In this document: positions 42,458 to 52,207 of the stretch, one piece after another
Layout: each line of letters opens with the position of its first letter
Numbering within the stretch: the first letter of the stretch is position 1
Program-made: the position numbers and the translations under genes
Notes under the pieces: model-generated
Told to the model about the DNA's origin: nothing
Databases searched by the model: none
What the model saw: the letters and a program-made list of their open reading frames with translations, nothing else
Assembly: GCF_038024855.1 (NCBI RefSeq)
Contig: NZ_CP139087.1
Location: forward strand, 124,001 to 188,000
Direction: 5' to 3'
From: Methylocella tundrae
Lineage (GTDB): Bacteria; Pseudomonadota; Alphaproteobacteria; Rhizobiales; Beijerinckiaceae
Length of the DNA stretch: 64,000 bases

Positions 42458-45082
42458 ATGGGAGCACAGGATAGCGACCTTTCGAACGAGACGGCGGCGC
42501 TGGCCGATATCCTTAAATGGTCGGCCGACCTGCCGGCCTGGCAACGCGACGCATTGCGCCGGCTTTGCGGTCAGACCAAGTTGGAACCTGCCGACATCAC
42601 GGCCCTCGTCGCTATCTGCAAAGCCACCGACCAGGCCGCCCCGCTCGACGCCAGCCACATCCGCGACCCGGCCGCAAGCCACGCGGTCGTAAGCCTCGGC
42701 GCTCTCCACGGCCTATCGAACGTCAACGCCCTCGCGCCAGGCGAGCGCCTGTCCTTCGGCAAGACCGGCCTCACCGTCATCTACGGCGACAACGGTGCCG
42801 GCAAATCCGGCTACGCCCGCGTTCTGAAGCAACTCTGCCGCGCCCGCTCACCGAAGGGCGACGCGATCCTGCCCAACATCTACGCGGCCACAGGCGGCAC
42901 GCCGACCGCAAGTGTCGACTTCTTCATCGGCGGACAGAAGCGAAACACGTCCTGGACCCAAGGCGGCGCAACCGACCCGATGCTGTCGGCCGTCAGCGTC
43001 TTCGACTCGCGCACGGCTAATGTCCATGTCGAGAACACCAACGATCTCGCTTACACCCCCCTTCCGTTGCGCATTCTCGCCGGTCTCGCGCAGGCTTGCC
43101 AGGAGGTGAAGGCGAAGTTGACCGCTGACGCCCAGGCGCTCGAGCGGCAGACGCCCGTCGTCCTGGCGAAGCCAGAATGCAAGCCGGATACGGCGGTCGG
43201 CAAACTGATCTCCTCGCTATCCGGCAAGACCAAGCCGGAGACCGTTGAGACGCTGGCGGGGCTGAATGCGCAGCAAGAGGCTCGACTCCAGACCCTCACC
43301 TCCGATCTCGCCAGCGACCCCGCTCGAACCGTTCGCCAACTCCAGGCGCAGGAAGCCCGCATTAAGACGATAATCGAACAGCTTGAGCGGCTGATCACGG
43401 CCGCCACCGAGGAAAACCGGACCGCACTGGACAAGGCGCATACGCGCGTCGTAACCGCGCGTGCTGCCGCAGCCGCCGCCTCCGCCGATCTCTTCGCCGA
43501 CGAGCCCTTGCCCGAAATCGGCTCGGATGTCTGGAAGGCACTGTGGGAGGCCGCCCGCGTATATTCCCGCGAGTCCGCTTATCCCGAACAACCATTTCCG
43601 GTCACGGGATCCACTTCCCATTGCGTGCTCTGTCAGCAGCCGCTCAGTGAGGAAGCCGCCAAGCGGCTCAGCAGCTTCGAAGCCTTCGTACAGGACGAGA
43701 GCAAGCGCCGCGGACAGGAAGCCGCGGACGCGTATGATGAGATGCTGGAGCAACTGTCGTCGCAAGCGTTCCAGATGAAGAATCTCCCGGCATTCGTCGC
43801 GCTGATACGCGACGATATCGGCCAGGAGGAATTGGCGAACGCCCTTCGTCGCGAGACCCTGCACCTGGCCTGGCGGCTGCGTGCGATCCTGCGAACCCAC
43901 GGCCAAGAGATCCTGCCGGATCTCCCGCCTGCTGCTACGGTGTCCTTCGATGGGCTGCGTACCGTGTTGAGCGGCATCGCCACTCGCGTCGAAGGCTTGC
44001 AATCGGAGGCTGACTCTCCGCAACGCGCCGCGCTTATTGCCGAGCGCGACGGCCTGGCCGATCGCAAATGGCTCGGCCTCGTGAAGGCCGACGTACTCGC
44101 CCAGATCGAGCGTCTCAAGGCCATCGAAGCGCTTGAGAAAGCGAGCAAGGACACGGCCACGAACAAGATCACGACCCAGAGCGCTCGCATCGCCCAGGCT
44201 CTCGTCACCAACCGCCTTCGCGGCCGCTTCGCGATCGAGGTGGACAAGCTCGGCGTCGCTGGTTTGGCGATCGAGCTTCAGCAGGCCAAGACCACCGCCG
44301 GCGTACCCTTCTTCCAGGTGCGGCTAATCAACAAGCCGAGCGAGCCTGTCGGCAAGGTGCTGAGCGAAGGCGAGCATCGCTGCGTCGCGCTCGCCGCTTT
44401 CCTCGCCGAACTGTCGACCATCGACGCGCAGTCAGCGATCGTGTTCGACGATCCGGTTTCCTCGCTCGACCATTTGCATCGCGACAGGGTCGCAGCCCGA
44501 CTGGCCGAGGCCGGCCAGTCGCGCCAGGTGATCGTGTTCACCCACGACATGGCGTTTCTGCTTCTCCTCGATGAAGCGTGCCGGGCGACCAAGGACCGGG
44601 AGGCAACGTTTGTTGCCTTCCGTTTGATCAGCCGCGGCACCGAGAATGCCGGCTATTGCCACCAGGATCCGCCTGCGAACGTCATGCCGCTCGACAAGGT
44701 GATCGACGGGATGAAGGCGCACCTCGCCAACGTGAAGATCCACAACGAGCGCGGCGATCAGACGAAATGGCTGCGGGAAGTGACATCCTTCCAGGACCAG
44801 CTTCGCACCACTTGGGAGCGGGCCGTTGAAGAGGTCATTGGGCCGGTCATCCGTCGTTTGTCGCGCAAGGTCGACACGACGGGCCTGATCAAGCTCACGA
44901 TTCTCACGGAGGCCGATTGCACCGCGATGCGGGAAGCGTTCGGCCGTTGTTCGGCACTGCTCCACAGTCAGCCCGGAGAAATCAATCCCCTCCTGCCTGC
45001 GCCGTCGGTGATCGAAAGTGAGATCGACGCGCTGGCGAAGTGGATCGCCGACATCCGGACCCGCCAGGAACAGGCCGCATGA
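42458..45082 (+). CDS. RloC/PrrC-like SMC-type ATPase (AAA_13 class)
   Basis: 874 residues with GGGGAGG before the ATG. ABC-type head motifs: Walker A VIYGDNGAGKSGYARVLKQL (about 110-117), signature LSEGEHRCVALAAFLAEL (about 635), Walker B AIVFDDPVSSLDH (about 661) and H-loop VIVFTHDMAFL. Coiled-coil arms lie between (about 225-360 and 400-620) around a CVLCQQPL zinc hook (Cys389, Cys392). This is the layout of RloC, which senses DNA damage and cuts tRNA anticodons. The RloC C-terminal nuclease motif is not clearly visible here, so the effector may be the HEPN-like protein encoded 52 bases downstream. Confidence 0.75.
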   Translation: MGAQDSDLSNETAALADILKWSADLPAWQRDALRRLCGQTKLEPADITALVAICKATDQAAPLDASHIRDPAASHAVVSLGALHGLSNVNALAPGERLSFGKTGLTVIYGDNGAGKSGYARVLKQLCRARSPKGDAILPNIYAATGGTPTASVDFFIGGQKRNTSWTQGGATDPMLSAVSVFDSRTANVHVENTNDLAYTPLPLRILAGLAQACQEVKAKLTADAQALERQTPVVLAKPECKPDTAVGKLISSLSGKTKPETVETLAGLNAQQEARLQTLTSDLASDPARTVRQLQAQEARIKTIIEQLERLITAATEENRTALDKAHTRVVTARAAAAAASADLFADEPLPEIGSDVWKALWEAARVYSRESAYPEQPFPVTGSTSHCVLCQQPLSEEAAKRLSSFEAFVQDESKRRGQEAADAYDEMLEQLSSQAFQMKNLPAFVALIRDDIGQEELANALRRETLHLAWRLRAILRTHGQEILPDLPPAATVSFDGLRTVLSGIATRVEGLQSEADSPQRAALIAERDGLADRKWLGLVKADVLAQIERLKAIEALEKASKDTATNKITTQSARIAQALVTNRLRGRFAIEVDKLGVAGLAIELQQAKTTAGVPFFQVRLINKPSEPVGKVLSEGEHRCVALAAFLAELSTIDAQSAIVFDDPVSSLDHLHRDRVAARLAEAGQSRQVIVFTHDMAFLLLLDEACRATKDREATFVAFRLISRGTENAGYCHQDPPANVMPLDKVIDGMKAHLANVKIHNERGDQTKWLREVTSFQDQLRTTWERAVEEVIGPVIRRLSRKVDTTGLIKLTILTEADCTAMREAFGRCSALLHSQPGEINPLLPAPSVIESEIDALAKWIADIRTRQEQAA

Positions 45083-45134
45083 TGTTCATCTATCAGACCC
45101 TAGTACATTGCCAGGCCGACTGCGTTGACGGTGG

Positions 45135-46043
45135 GTGGTCATGATCCACGACCTATTTCTTCGCCGTTACCCGCAGCAAATCTATTGGGCCGACCGACCG
45201 AGCCCAGAAATCAACAACCTCTTCGTGCAAGTCGCACACATCATCTTCGGCGATCTTGTGGAGCCTCTGCGCTTGGATGCTGACCTCTTCAAGCGCGCGC
45301 ACGACGCGCTTGCGCGCGAGATGGGCCGCGGGCGCCTCTACGACGCGCCGTCCTGGGATGCCGTCTGCGGTGAATTCCTGACCGAGGCCTATGATCTATG
45401 GAAGGATCGTCACGGGACCGCAGACATCTTCCTGAAAATGCGTCTGAGCCTGGTCGAGTTGCTGTTTCGCTCCGCAGAAGAGCGAGCCCGAGAGCTCAGT
45501 CCAACCGAGCCAGACGCGGTGCGTGCCGTCGCGCGTGCCGTGGATGAGCTGAACAGTCGCTTGCGGCAAGCCCGCATGGATCTGCACTATCACAACGGCC
45601 TGCTGCAATTCGCACGCGACGAGCTGACCGAAACGCGGACAGCAGAGCCATGCTGGGCGGTCTTGCGGGAAGCGAAGTGGTCAAACGTAGATCGCGAATT
45701 GAAAGACGCAATCGAACATGCCGACAGCCAGCGTCTCGACGCGGCCTTCCATGCAGCAAAGGCGCTTGAAAGCACCATCAAAATCATATCCGACGACAAA
45801 GGCTGGTCGACTGGCCGGGAGCGTGGTGCCGCCAACTACATAGACAATCTGGTCAGCCAGCAAAACGGACGCTTCCTAGAACCCTGGGAGGGCGACATGC
45901 TGAGGGCCTTCTTCGTCCACGTGCGGAACCCGCACGGTCATGGAGCGGGGAGCCAGCCACCGCCTGCCTTGACGTCCCATCAAACAGCCTGGGCCATTGA
46001 GACGGCGATGGCGTGGATCAAGAATCTGGTCCGCCGCTCCTGA
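45135..46043 (+). CDS. AbiJ-like protein with C-terminal HEPN-type motif
   Basis: 302 residues from a GTG (ATG at 45141 possible). The N-terminal half (YDAPSWDAVCGEFLTEAYDL, then FLKMRLSLVELLFRSAEE) resembles the N-terminal domain of AbiJ proteins. The C-terminal helical bundle ends in LRAFFVHVRNPHGHGAGSQP, an R-N-x4-H-type pattern like the RNase centre of HEPN domains. Such proteins cause abortive infection by RNA cleavage. Partnership with the upstream RloC-like ATPase is inferred from order and spacing. Confidence 0.6.
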   Translation: MVMIHDLFLRRYPQQIYWADRPSPEINNLFVQVAHIIFGDLVEPLRLDADLFKRAHDALAREMGRGRLYDAPSWDAVCGEFLTEAYDLWKDRHGTADIFLKMRLSLVELLFRSAEERARELSPTEPDAVRAVARAVDELNSRLRQARMDLHYHNGLLQFARDELTETRTAEPCWAVLREAKWSNVDRELKDAIEHADSQRLDAAFHAAKALESTIKIISDDKGWSTGRERGAANYIDNLVSQQNGRFLEPWEGDMLRAFFVHVRNPHGHGAGSQPPPALTSHQTAWAIETAMAWIKNLVRRS

Positions 46044-46145
46044 TCATATCAACGCGGACCATTGGCTTTTTTCACCCGATCGCAAAAATCGTAGTTTCGC
46101 CATCTCTCGGCAAGCACCCCAACATGCCGGATTTGTCCGGGCACG

Positions 46146-46583
46146 CTACCTCGCGGTCATGAGTCGACAGGCGAGCTCCTGGTCGCCCCAACGCGTCGCG
46201 AAAGTGTCGGAAACCTCGAACCAGCTGCCGTCATTCCCGGCACCGTGATTGAGGCCCATGCAGGAACATTGGCACTCATGCCCGATCGCGTTCTGACACG
46301 CGGGGGAGCATTTCTCCTGCTCGCGGTAAGGCTGAATAACGTAGACCTTGCCGTACTTGGCCAACGCCCGCTCGACGAAATCGTTGAACCAAGCTTTCGG
46401 CAATTCCCAGTATTTCTTGTCGTCAATCCAGACCGGGGACGTTCGCCTGCCATTCTGAAGCCACTGGCGGTTCGTTTCCGCGAAGGGGAGACGAACACGC
46501 AAGCGCTGCCCTTTTCCCGTCCGACGCAGTACGACCGGTATCCGCTCCTGCCCCCAGACATACTTCAGCGTCAGTTTGTCCAT
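46146..46583 (-). CDS. Cysteine-rich hypothetical protein
   Basis: 145 residues. The N-terminal part is beta-rich (KYVWGQERIPVVLRRTGKGQ, then RLRVRLPF). The central CSPACQNAIGHECQCSCMGL, then NHG, has five Cys and two His, the spacing of a possible Zn or Fe-S site; it is followed by WFEVSDTFATRWGDQELACR. I have no named family. It starts three bases after the 183-residue gene and is the last gene of the long minus-strand block, so it may be an accessory of the SIR2-HerA-SbcDC unit. Confidence 0.5.
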   Translation of the reverse strand: MDKLTLKYVWGQERIPVVLRRTGKGQRLRVRLPFAETNRQWLQNGRRTSPVWIDDKKYWELPKAWFNDFVERALAKYGKVYVIQPYREQEKCSPACQNAIGHECQCSCMGLNHGAGNDGSWFEVSDTFATRWGDQELACRLMTAR

Positions 46584-46586
46584 GCT

Positions 46587-47138
46587 CTATCGAATTTGCT
46601 TAACCGACCGCATGACGCTCTCGGCGGTCATTAAGCTGAGCCCCATGTCGAGGCACAGTTTGAAGAACTCCTCCGGAGCATCTGTCTTTTCCAGACGGTA
46701 TTGACGTGTGAGATCCCGGGCGAACTTACCGATCGGCACGATGTCACTAGAGGATACCCACTGCGGATTGCCGACTTTCTCCTCAAACGCGGTAATTACG
46801 GCGTCAGGGAGTTCGGCGCCGAAAAGAAAATAGCGAAAATGGGGGAGGAAATGCGGGTGTGTATAGATTTCAGCGCCTTTGCAGCCATTTCTCTCGAATA
46901 GGCCTTTGCGCGACGCTTTAATCCTTCCCTGGTGATATCGGGGGTCATTCCAGTAGTTCAGCCTTTCTTGGGGAACCGCAGACCTGTCGCTCAGAGACTG
47001 GAGCAAGGCGAGGATCGGTTGCGCGTTGGCTTTATAAGCTGCGTGGCCTTCATCATGATTGCGATGAGAGTCCCTGAGATCGATCTTCGCGAGTGTCCCT
47101 GCCTCGCTCTCCGTCAGCTTGATATGATACTTCTCCAT
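46587..47138 (-). CDS. Hypothetical protein downstream of sbcC
   Basis: 183 residues, soluble, basic, with a central LNYWNDPRYHQGRIKASRKG, then GAEIYTHPHFLPHFRYFLFG, and a helical C-terminus (EEFFKLCLDMGLSLMTAESV). I recognise no family or catalytic motif. It begins 47 bases after the sbcC stop and is followed at once by the Cys-rich gene. Its place in the co-directional block suggests a linked role. Confidence 0.5.
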   Translation of the reverse strand: MEKYHIKLTESEAGTLAKIDLRDSHRNHDEGHAAYKANAQPILALLQSLSDRSAVPQERLNYWNDPRYHQGRIKASRKGLFERNGCKGAEIYTHPHFLPHFRYFLFGAELPDAVITAFEEKVGNPQWVSSSDIVPIGKFARDLTRQYRLEKTDAPEEFFKLCLDMGLSLMTAESVMRSVKQIR

Positions 47139-47185
47139 CTATCCACTCTTCCGATCTGAACGCTCTGAAGCAGCTTCGCCTAACA

Positions 47186-50100
47186 CTATTGCGCGGTGCT
47201 CATGGTAGGCCATGTCGCTTCCATGCCATCGGAAACTTTAATCTCCGATCGCCCACCGCCACGCTTTTCTACGCGAACCTGCACGGCGATCCGCTCGATC
47301 ATGGCGGCCACATGCGTGATGACGCCAACCTTCTGACCCCTGCCCTGTAAGGTCTCCAGCGCATCTACTGCCAAGTCGAGCGTCTCCGCATCGAGCGATC
47401 CAAAGCCTTCATCGATGAACAGTGTGTCGACAAAGGACGATCGGCCTTCGAGACCCGACAAAGCCAGCGCAAGCGCAAGCGAGACCAGGAAACGTTCACC
47501 GCCTGATAGGCTTCGGGTCCCACGGACCTCGTCGCCCATGTCGCGATCGATGATATGCAGCGTAAGATCGGACGCGCCCCCCCGCGCGAGCCGATAGCGA
47601 GGGGTCAATGCATGAAGGTGGTCATTCGCCAGTTGCACCATGTGGTCGAGGGTAATGCCCTGCACAAAGCGACGGAAACGATCACCGCTGGCCGAGCCTA
47701 CAGCATCGTCGACTGCCTGCCAGATTGCGAGTTCGGCTCTCGCAGCGTCGATTTCCGTAGATAGGCTTGTCGCCGCGCGGCGCGCCTCGTCGTCTCGCGC
47801 AAGCGCAGCGGACAGCACACCTATACGCTGTTGCAAGTCGCCGATTTCAGCCGCCAGCGCGGCAATAACCGCGGTCAACGCCTCGGCATCGGTGGTCTCG
47901 TCGAACCCTTCCAACGCTCGGTGTAAGTCATTCTGGCGCAGAACGACCGCAGCGCCGGCATCGTTCACACTCCGATCGATCTCCTGAAGTCGGATCCGCA
48001 ACGCTCTGCTCAACGCTGGGTCGGTTTCCATCAGAGCGGCGACCTGATCCGACGAGCGGGCAACATCCAGGCAGGCCGCGTTGAATGTCTCTTCGGCTGA
48101 AGCGTTACGGCCGTTGGCCGTCTCCAATCCGGCGGCAGCCTCGTCGTAACGAGCCGCCGCCGCCTGGAATGCTGCATCGTTGGCTGATTTCGCCTCGCGC
48201 GCACAAGCGAACGCCTCACGGGCGGTTCGGCAAGCCTCGTTGATCCGTGCGCGGTGGGTGGCTGTCACCTCGCCACCGAGGAGTTCCGCTCTGGCGCGCG
48301 CTTTTTCTCCCTCGGCCATACGCCGTTGATCGAGAAGAAGTGCGGTGGCCGTCACCTGCGCCCGCGCGTGCTCCAGCGAAGCGCCTGCCGCCGCACGCTC
48401 CGGCGCCAGACGCCGGAGTGTCATTTCAAGCTCACCAACCTGCTCGCGCAGAGCGCTATATTCAGTCGCGACCGCTGACAGCGTAACGCTAACACTGGAA
48501 GGATCGACATCGAGGGCTTCAACGGTCAGACCTGCCGCAGCAAGAAACGGCGTGATTTCACGGCCGATGGAGGTGAGGCGCTCAGCGAGGGCCGCCGCCT
48601 GGACCGTGTACTCAGTCACCTTCAGTTGCGCAGCGTGGAAATCAGAACGTTTTTGATCAATGGACCGCGTGATTGTCTCGACAGCCTCTCCGCGCGCGTC
48701 GTGCTCCCGCTGCAGACCGTCGATCTCCGTCCGAAGACGCCGAGCGTCTGCGAGTGGAGACGCAATGGCCATCCGTTGCGCGACTGCGACAGAGATGAGC
48801 GCCGCCAGCTCCGCCCCCGCTCGGTCATTGAGACCTGGAGGTACACTCCCCTCGATCTCAGCCTTCGTGCAGAGATCGTTTAACGACGGCCACTGTTCGC
48901 CATAAGCGCTGTTGGCAGCCAGAACTTGTCCGCGCGCCACATCGATTCCGCGATTTGTCTCCGCCTGGCGCGCCTCTCCAGCGGAGAGCGCGCGCGTTGC
49001 AGCGTCCAAACGCTGGCCCGTCGCGGTCAACACGGTATCAAGTTCTTCGCGCCGGCGGCGAAGCCTAGCAGCTATTTCGTTCAGCGCGCTGGGATGTGCA
49101 AGATGGGGATGGTCGGTGCTGCCGCACACCGGACAGGCCAAATTTGTGGCCAGCAGGCTGCGCAGATGAATGGCCTCAGATGATACCGCCTCGTCGGCGA
49201 GCTCTGCGATTGGAACAATTTCTGCGCGCGCGGTCCGATCGCGGAGCTGGTCCGCTTCGACTTCAACGATTTGGCTTTTCGCCGTGCTTACTTCCTGCGC
49301 CGCCAGCGTGTGTTCCGATTCCCGTCGTGTTAGATCTGTCGATGCCCGAGTATGCTGGTCGCAGACGGTACTTGCCTCGCGTAGAGCCTCGAGCGCGCGC
49401 TGCAGATCGATGTCTCGTTTGTGGAGCGTTGCCTCGTCGATGCCGGCGAGACCGACTCTACGATCACCGATTTCACGACTTAGGCCATCCTTTCGCTCGC
49501 GATCCTCGGTGACCTTTCCCAACAGCGCGGTTATTTCACTTTGCAATCGCGTATCTGTTTCTTCCGCTCCAACGGCCGCCACCGTGGCTGCAGCGTGCTC
49601 CTGTTGAAAAACTCCCCGCTTCGCCAACAAGTCCATCGCATCGCTAAGACGATCAGCAAGAATAATGCGATCCGATTGTCTGTTTAATTGCTCCGCGGTG
49701 GTGCGGTACGATTCTGATGTCTGACCGAGAGTCTGATCAATCGTTGCCAGCGCATCGGCTTTGTCGCGCAGTGTCGCTTCCGCTTGCTGCGATTTTTCCA
49801 TCGCATCATTGAACTCTGTCCGAGCTGCCGCCAACTCAGTATCGAGCCTTTCGGCTTCGCTCCAAAGGGGACCGAATTTCTTGAGGACGTCTTCTGCCGC
49901 TACGCTGGCGGTTGCCGCGTCCGCCAGTTGCGTTGCAGACGCCGTGTCCAGCGTCCGCGCTTCTTCGCGAGCAACAAGCAAACTGTCGAGACGGGACTTG
50001 GCCTCCGCTGCCGTTCGCCGTGCATTTTGCAAATCAACCGCTAGCGGACGAAGCGGCTCGACCAGATCGAATTCGGCAAGAGACCGATACTCATCAGCGG

Positions 50101-50971
50101 CGGCCTCGCGTGTCGCGCGCGCCGCGACCCCCTGGGCCTCAGCCAGTGCGAGGTCGCTGTGAGCGGCGGCCACGCGCTTGAAATGATCCAACCGCCCGGT
50201 GTGTTGATCGCGCTCCGCGCCTTTTTGAGCAACGATTGAAACAAGCTGATTTTGCTCGTTCAGCAGCGCCTGCCTGGCTTCGTCATCAAGCAGTCCGATG
50301 TCGTTTCGGCGCTGCTCCAATTGCTCTACAATTCTTCGTCGTGCCTCCGTGCCATCATGAACGCGGATCGAGATCGCTGCGTAGATTTCGGTGCCTGTGA
50401 TCTTCTCGAGCAATTCCGCACGCTCGCTCTCTGCGGCGAGCAGGAAGGCGTCGAACTCGCCCTGTGCGAGGAGCACCGTTCGCCGGAACTGATCGAATGT
50501 GAGATCGGTTCTCGCCTCCACGGCCTCGCGGACCAGAGTCTTGCCAGTCGCCACGGCGCCGCCGTCGTCAAGTCGATACAGCGCGCGCTGCTCATTCTGA
50601 AGCCGCCCATTTGCCCGACCCCGCGCGCGATTGGCCTCCCAGCGGACGCGGTAGCGCTCGCCATCCTGCCCGACAAAATCCACCTCGGCATATCCGCCGC
50701 CGGCGCCTCGGCGCAGGATTGCCCGACCATCATGAATCGAAATCGCTTCTCCGCTGGGGTCGGGCGTATTTTCCCGACGGTTGACGGAGACGCGCGGATA
50801 TTCGCCATAGAGCGCGAGGCACAACGCATCGAGGATGGTGGATTTCCCAGCGCCGGTCTCGCCTGTGATAGCGAAAAGGCCGGAACCAGCAAGAGGCCCT
50901 GCCGCAAGATCAATCTCGAACGGAGCCGCAAGACTTGCCAAATGTTCGCCGCGGATAGCCAAAATGCGCAT
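47186..50971 (-). CDS. sbcC: SbcC/Rad50-like ATPase
   Basis: 1261 residues. The N-terminal Walker A half is MRILAIRGEHLASLAAPFEI ... FAITGETGAGKSTILDALCL. Two long coiled-coil arms surround the zinc hook CPVCGSTDHPHL (about residues 610-620). The C-terminal signature is RSLSGGERFLVSLALALALS, with Walker B VDTLFIDEGFGSLD. Rad50-family proteins hold DNA ends and drive the Mre11 nuclease. The start lies five bases inside the 3' end region of sbcD, so the subunits are coupled. The length is a little above typical SbcC (about 1050). Confidence 0.93.
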   Translation of the reverse strand: MRILAIRGEHLASLAAPFEIDLAAGPLAGSGLFAITGETGAGKSTILDALCLALYGEYPRVSVNRRENTPDPSGEAISIHDGRAILRRGAGGGYAEVDFVGQDGERYRVRWEANRARGRANGRLQNEQRALYRLDDGGAVATGKTLVREAVEARTDLTFDQFRRTVLLAQGEFDAFLLAAESERAELLEKITGTEIYAAISIRVHDGTEARRRIVEQLEQRRNDIGLLDDEARQALLNEQNQLVSIVAQKGAERDQHTGRLDHFKRVAAAHSDLALAEAQGVAARATREAAADEYRSLAEFDLVEPLRPLAVDLQNARRTAAEAKSRLDSLLVAREEARTLDTASATQLADAATASVAAEDVLKKFGPLWSEAERLDTELAAARTEFNDAMEKSQQAEATLRDKADALATIDQTLGQTSESYRTTAEQLNRQSDRIILADRLSDAMDLLAKRGVFQQEHAAATVAAVGAEETDTRLQSEITALLGKVTEDRERKDGLSREIGDRRVGLAGIDEATLHKRDIDLQRALEALREASTVCDQHTRASTDLTRRESEHTLAAQEVSTAKSQIVEVEADQLRDRTARAEIVPIAELADEAVSSEAIHLRSLLATNLACPVCGSTDHPHLAHPSALNEIAARLRRRREELDTVLTATGQRLDAATRALSAGEARQAETNRGIDVARGQVLAANSAYGEQWPSLNDLCTKAEIEGSVPPGLNDRAGAELAALISVAVAQRMAIASPLADARRLRTEIDGLQREHDARGEAVETITRSIDQKRSDFHAAQLKVTEYTVQAAALAERLTSIGREITPFLAAAGLTVEALDVDPSSVSVTLSAVATEYSALREQVGELEMTLRRLAPERAAAGASLEHARAQVTATALLLDQRRMAEGEKARARAELLGGEVTATHRARINEACRTAREAFACAREAKSANDAAFQAAAARYDEAAAGLETANGRNASAEETFNAACLDVARSSDQVAALMETDPALSRALRIRLQEIDRSVNDAGAAVVLRQNDLHRALEGFDETTDAEALTAVIAALAAEIGDLQQRIGVLSAALARDDEARRAATSLSTEIDAARAELAIWQAVDDAVGSASGDRFRRFVQGITLDHMVQLANDHLHALTPRYRLARGGASDLTLHIIDRDMGDEVRGTRSLSGGERFLVSLALALALSGLEGRSSFVDTLFIDEGFGSLDAETLDLAVDALETLQGRGQKVGVITHVAAMIERIAVQVRVEKRGGGRSEIKVSDGMEATWPTMSTAQ

Positions 50972-50974
50972 GGG

Positions 50975-52207
50975 TTATGCCTCCGCCCGCGCTCGGTGGA
51001 AAACATCCAGATGCGCGGCATCCGGCGCGATGCCGAACGCGCGTTCAAACGCAAGCTTGAACAAATCCTCCGGATCTCGCTCGGCCAGCCGGATCATAGG
51101 ATCGGCAAGGATCACTTCATGTAACGCCCCGGGTATCGTAGCTACGCGGGCATCGACGATGCGCACCGGAAAGCTCTCGGCGATGCGGTCGATCTCCTCC
51201 CTGAATCCAGGCGATAGCCCTTCGCGGACAAGCCTGACCTGGACGAATGGCCGTTCATGAATTGCCAAATCCGACGGGAGGCCCAATGCCGTCAGATGAT
51301 CGCCTAGTTCGGTCAAGCGCATATCACCCGCCTCCGGAAGGCGGAGGAAAGGAACTGGCCGGTCGATCGGGATATGCTCGGATACGACCTGTGTGCCATC
51401 GATACTCACAAGCGTGACGCCATGCGCGTAAGGCTGCTCCGTCGCCGACAAGGGGATCAGTGATCCCGAATATCGAACGGTATCGCGACCGATGGCCTGG
51501 GCCTTGTGCAGGTGGCCGAGCGCCACGTAGCTCGCTTCCGAAGGGAATACGTCGTGCGGCACGGCATGCTGACCACCGACCAGGATTCGGCGTTCGGCGC
51601 CCTCCGACTCGATGCCGCCCGCGACATGCAAGTGCCCCGTCAAAACGAACGGCAAACCATCCAGTTGCCCCCGTAGCGTATCGACCAATTCCGCGTAGAG
51701 ACTTCGTACCCCGGCGATGACGGGCGAGCCCGCCTCGCCATCCAGCCGCGTCAAATTTGGGAGGCACGCTGCGGTTGGGTAGGAGACCGCCAGCACATGA
51801 GCGGCTACCGCACCGCTTGCGTCAGCGATAGGCACGAGATGCCGTGCTGCCTCGATCCGCCCTTCATGCCGCCGAACATCGCCCACGACGCGGATGTTGA
51901 ATGCCTCCAACAGAGGCCGCGGCGCTTCCAACCGACCAGCGGCATCATGGTTCCCGGCAACGATCACCGTAGCCATGCGCGGCTGTGCGCGGCTTAGCCG
52001 CACGAGCGTACTGTAAAAGAGCTGTTGCGCTTCTCCGGAAGGGTTTTGACTATCAAATACGTCGCCGGCGATGACGAGCGCATCGACGTCCCGCTCCACG
52101 ACAATCTCTTCGAACCGCTCAAACACCCTGCGGTGCTCATGCTCGCGAGAAAAACCCCGCAGCGTTTGACCGATATGCCAATCAGCCGTGTGCAGAATAC
52201 GGATCAT
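50975..52207 (-). CDS. sbcD: SbcD/Mre11-like nuclease
   Basis: 410 residues from the ATG at 52207, which overlaps the herA stop. Phosphoesterase motifs: ILHTADWHIGQTLRG (Asp9, His11), VIAGDVFDS, VIVAGNHDAAGR, LTGHLHVAG, and ALGHLHKAQ; together they bind two Mn ions. The C-terminal domain (GLSPGFREEIDRIAESFPVR) is capping-like. With SbcC it forms an endo/exonuclease that opens DNA hairpins and protein-blocked ends. Overlap with herA makes HerA-SbcD-SbcC one translational unit. Confidence 0.92.
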   Translation of the reverse strand: MIRILHTADWHIGQTLRGFSREHEHRRVFERFEEIVVERDVDALVIAGDVFDSQNPSGEAQQLFYSTLVRLSRAQPRMATVIVAGNHDAAGRLEAPRPLLEAFNIRVVGDVRRHEGRIEAARHLVPIADASGAVAAHVLAVSYPTAACLPNLTRLDGEAGSPVIAGVRSLYAELVDTLRGQLDGLPFVLTGHLHVAGGIESEGAERRILVGGQHAVPHDVFPSEASYVALGHLHKAQAIGRDTVRYSGSLIPLSATEQPYAHGVTLVSIDGTQVVSEHIPIDRPVPFLRLPEAGDMRLTELGDHLTALGLPSDLAIHERPFVQVRLVREGLSPGFREEIDRIAESFPVRIVDARVATIPGALHEVILADPMIRLAERDPEDLFKLAFERAFGIAPDAAHLDVFHRARAEA

